From Ichthyophonus hoferi (lineage: Eukaryota; Opisthokonta; Ichthyosporea; Ichthyophonida; Ichthyophonidae): 64,000 bases of DNA. Of the stretch, positions 60,606-64,000 are shown piece by piece. Numbering within the stretch: position 1 is the stretch's first letter; the number at the start of each line of letters is the position of its first letter. Under the pieces are notes generated by a model. That model worked only from the letters and a program-made list of their open reading frames with translations. It was not told the DNA's origin and did not search any database. The position numbers were made by a program, and so were the translations under genes. The stretch spans positions 71,461-135,460 of the forward strand of contig NAOQ01000131.1 in the NCBI GenBank assembly GCA_002751075.1, read 5' to 3'.

Positions 60606-63335
60606 AACTATTATAATCATAATAATAATAACTACAATATTATATATTTTTCTATATGGATTTATAAAGCCAAGCCTACATGTATCTATTGTGAGTTCAA
60701 CGCTAATCGCGATTACGAATAAATGAGTGAATATACAGACTTTTTATATATTAAAACTATACGGTTAGCAGACACAGCACTATACCTATAACCACCTACC
60801 TTCTACCCACGTATATATAAACTCAATTAGGATTAAAATGTGCTATTTAATAAGTCATAACTACTTACTCCGGCTATACTTAACTTACAATGAACCACGC
60901 AAACCACGCAAACCACGCAAACCACGCAGTCCGTTTTAGCTTTCAAACTATTTTTAGAGGATCTTGGCGCCAATGAAACCACTAGGGCTCTTAGGGCATG
61001 TGAGGTTGTACTAGAAGACCTTGGAGTTTGGCCTGGACTATATGGTACGGAGGATAGCGGGTTAAAGGGTAATAAGGTAGTATGGTAAAAGAGGGTGCAG
61101 GAGTGTAGCAGTAGTGTAATGCAATGTAATGGTAGTGGGAAGATAGTGTAAAGGTCATGTAATAGATATAGGGCCAATTGAGTCCAGATAGATAAGGGGT
61201 GAATAGAGTTTATCACATTCTGCTCTTTTATTCATTTATTCCCTTCCTCTCCTCCCTTCCCTTCCTCTCCTTCCTCCTTGTCCCTACCTCTACTCTACAC
61301 CTACCCCTTCAGTTTTCCACCAAACCCTGACGAACCCACCCAGCAATGACTTTTTCACAACCAAGATATGGGGAGACTTTGGGACGGCAGCCCAGTATCT
61401 ACTATACATGGCTCATCGGCTATTACTACCCATGTTCTGTTTTTGTGACCCACCTTTAAGCCCAACCCTATTGCAATCCATCAAGGAAAGGGGATTAGAT
61501 GTCGACCTACTCAATGATATTTTTAAACGTATCAGGCTAAATATTGACTGTCATGTTACCCCCAAGGTAAGGTGCCTTTTGGTGGTTGGCCTCTATCCTT
61601 TACTATCTGTTTACGTTTGTATTTCTATATCTACCTCCATGCCTATATCTGTCTTTATCTCTATATCTATCTCCATCTCTATTTTAATCTCTATCTCTAT
61701 CTCTATTTCTATTTCTATTTCTATCTCTATCTCTATCTCTATTTCTTTTTCTATCTCTATTTCTATTTCTATCTCTATCTCTATCTCTATTTCCATTTCT
61801 ATTTCTATCTCTATTTCTATCTCTATCTCTATCTCTATCTCTATCTCTATCTCTATTTCTATCTCTATCTCTATCGCTATTTCTATTTCTATTTCTATCT
61901 TTATTTCTATCTCTATTTCTATCTCTATCTCTATCTCTATCTCTATCTCTATCTCTATTTCCATCTCTATCTCTATCTCTATTTCTATCTTTCTCTTTCA
62001 TCGTCAGTTGTTGATGCCTATAGGTCTAATTTGTTGTTTTGTTTATTGCTTTTGTAATCAAAATTAAAATTATTTTCTCTTTACACACACACACACACGT
62101 TCACACACATATAAACGTATATACACACATACACATATCTATATACTTGTATATATAGTTATACTAATGTGTGCGCAATCATACGATCTTTTTAAACTCG
62201 CAACTTTATTATTAGCCAATGATTCTCGCCAGTTAGTTATTGTTATGGTGGTTTTACTGTGAACCCCAATTTAGAATTTTAAAGTTTAAAAGATGGATTT
62301 ACCATTCGTTCAACTTTTATTTTTATGATATGAATCCAGAAAATGTAAAAATACGCATATATATATATATTGTATATTTTTATGTTCTAATATATATTGT
62401 TTTTCCTATATCCATTTATTTACCCTTACAAGTGATATATTTTATATATCTTTTAATTTTTAATTTTTTATGTCATTCGTTTATATATTTTTATTATATA
62501 AAAGTTGTTCATTATTACTCCTAACTTACTATTATTAATATAACAATAAAACAACAAACCTACCTATGTATTGACATTTATATTTTACGTATATATATAC
62601 TTAACGTACAATCTCATATGAGTTCTAAACTTTGTCAATTATTAGTCCACCCCTACCCTACTATTTCTAACATAGCCTAACAATACACTATGCTATACCA
62701 CTCTAAATACCCTTTTGAGTGTATTTCTATGCTAAACTCTAACCTTATTTTCTTGTATGCACGGACATATTTCTAGATGAAAGCCTTGATTGAGTTATTA
62801 AAAATATCTGGAATGAAAGCGGAATTCTGTGGAATAGTATTTGTTGAGCGACAGATTATAGCGGATGCAATATACACTGTACTGAATAATCGACATCTGA
62901 ATCTGTCTCAAATCTCGGTAGGTCTTACCCTTATTTGTAAACACTCACGCGTATATCTATATATCTCTGCTTATACCAATATATAGTTATATCTCATACC
63001 ATATTTTGTCATATCGTATCATATCTTACCATATCATACCATATCGCCAAACTAACGTATACAGACCTCTTTGTCCCCACCACTAGAAATAAATTAATAA
63101 ATTGTTATGTTATTAGGGCATACTTTCCACAATGAAGCGGATTAGCTGAATCAGTGACCTGGATAATCTATTGTATTGTTACCAACCTGTACATAGACAA
63201 ACTATTCTGTTTATTACGTACATATATCTACTATATCGTCTAAAAGGTTCTGTTGTTCGCAGTGTGAACGACTGTTTGGACAGACAGTAAAGTGGGCTGG
63301 TAGATATCCCCTACGGAAACAGGACGAGGTTATTG
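56059..63335 (+). CDS. DICER1: Dicer, N-terminal helicase half (gene continues past window)
   Basis: First 11 exons: 56059-56198, 56405-56495, 57749-57866, 58758-58834, 59144-59314, 59953-60030, 60396-60566, 60930-61044, 61313-61566, 62777-62917, 63263-63335. They give 476 codons plus one base, all in frame; the last exon ends at phase 1 and the gene runs off the window. Dicer cuts double-stranded RNA into siRNA and miRNA duplexes. An acidic leader (MEDEIENDMNMDEE) is followed by superfamily 2 helicase motifs: PYQARLAE, Walker A LDTGTGKTRIA (exon 2), KIVLLAPSVLLVQQ (Ia), VLVMTSRVFLN, DECHHADKEHPY (II), ILGLTASP (III), then the insert with ACEVVLEDLGVW, and FCGIVFVERQIIAD (IV). DECHHA plus these flanks favour Dicer over RIG-I-like helicases. 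PAZ and RNase III domains are not in the window. Exon 3 acceptor was chosen by phase (an AG at 57736 is out of frame). Start is the first ATG in frame. Confidence 0.92.
59101..59125 (+). repeat. ACCCG pentamer run
   Basis: Three to four ACCCG units just before the acceptor of Dicer exon 5. It is unusual only for its GC content in an AT-rich intron. Confidence 0.6.
60892..60929 (+). repeat. AACCACGC octamer repeat at Dicer exon 8 acceptor
   Basis: Four AACCACGC-like units end exactly at the AG (60928-60929) that I use as acceptor of exon 8. A second AG ten bases later, after CCGTTTT, is out of frame. The repeat replaces the usual pyrimidine tract. Confidence 0.6.
61617..61998 (+). repeat. Hexanucleotide array (ATCTCT with ATTTCT variants)
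   Basis: About 380 bases of a six-base unit in Dicer intron 9, interrupted only by C/T variation within the unit and rare other changes. It creates long spurious frames on both strands (Ile-Ser, Glu-Ile and Asp-Arg repeats). Confidence 0.92.
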
Positions 63336-63938
63336 GTTAGTATCTTTAGCATCATGACTAGAAAAAATGTCTTTATCTGTTGAGCAATCTATCTTATCAC
63401 ATGATATGCATTATCAAGTATCTTTTATGTTTTTTTGTAATACAGGGTAGATGAATATATATATGTTTATGTTAATGAATGATTAATAGTAATCAATTTA
63501 CACTACTGGGGTTAATCGTATGCCCTTTACATAGACATATATATGTATAGAGGATACTATAGTATATTTTATATATATTCCAGTATCAAATGGTATTAAT
63601 TAATGGCTCTGTTTTTCCTTCAATTATATCAAGACGATAAATATAAATTTTAAAGAACAATGACAGCCAGCCATCTTAGCCTTGGCAAAGCTCATGACCT
63701 GATATATCACCAATGAATTAATTGAAATCCATCCATTGACCACTGCCCACTCGGACTATATTTAAAGCTCAGCCAACTATATTCGACTATATACTTTACC
63801 CTTCATGGGTAATTACATAATGTGTGGTTGCAATACAATGGTGCGATTGACTCATATTAGAGGGCGTATAAAGAATGAATTCTAGTAAACTGTATAGAAT
63901 AACCTGGGTTATATACATATACATATACATATATACAT

Positions 63939-63971
<33 letters not shown>

Positions 63972-64000
63972 TATACATATGCATTTACATCTATATATAT
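63336..64000. other. Dicer intron running off the window
   Basis: After the donor at 63336 I see no further Dicer exon. The last 100 bases are a CATATA/CACATA microsatellite; the window also begins with a similar CATA-type repeat. Confidence 0.6.

Noticed and set aside
61408-62067. Long open frames of Ile-Ser, Glu-Ile and Asp-Arg repeats around 61600-62060
   Set aside because: They are translations of the intronic hexamer array; the real exon ends at 61566 with a good donor.

Overview
The window looks like nuclear DNA from an animal or close unicellular relative, most likely an invertebrate or early-branching lineage. Spacers and introns are very AT-rich, introns have ordinary GT-AG borders, exons are small, and there are many microsatellites. 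The gene set is animal-like: a gamma-class casein kinase 1, mitochondrial aconitase, exosome subunit RRP46, the BORC/BLOC-1-related protein KXD1, a Dicer and a secreted F-type lectin. The species cannot be named from the sequence alone. There are two assembly gaps, 6352-7169 and 43967-44517.

Layout. 113-238 (+) is the last exon of an SLC25A42-like mitochondrial carrier. 2469-9357 (-) is a complete casein kinase 1 gamma gene of 11 coding exons. 9358-17731 is AT-rich spacer with two copies of an old dispersed repeat. 17732-21845 (-) is a complete EXOSC5/RRP46 gene of 6 exons. 24152-35176 (-) is a complete mitochondrial aconitase gene of 20 exons. 35177-47340 is a gene-poor, repeat-rich stretch. 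It holds another copy of the dispersed repeat, a broken Ty1/copia-type fossil, a decayed Tc1/IS630-like DNA transposon across the second gap, and a gene fragment. 47341-49629 (+) is a secreted protein with two F-type lectin domains. 51581-53901 (+) is a complete KXD1 gene. 54836-55440 is a foldback MITE related to the DNA transposon. 56059 to the window end (+) is the 5' part of a Dicer gene covering the helicase half.

Exon models were built by hand from conserved protein sequence plus splice sites. In the six main genes every exon joins in frame: kinase 369 aa, EXOSC5 229 aa, aconitase 779 aa, lectin 309 aa, KXD1 168 aa, Dicer first 476 codons. The genes are mostly housekeeping and show no operon-like logic. 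All complete genes left of about 35 kb are on the minus strand; all those right of about 47 kb are on the plus strand, with the repeat-rich stretch between.

The most interesting signal is the lectin gene. Its two lectin modules arose by tandem duplication of about 1.1 kb, and the introns of the two copies look more alike than the exons, a pattern expected when coding sequence is under diversifying selection. Also of note are a duplicated 120-bp module with CRE-, CCAAT- and E2F-like sites between two convergent genes, and an unrecognised ORF head-to-head with KXD1. No clearly new multi-gene system was found.
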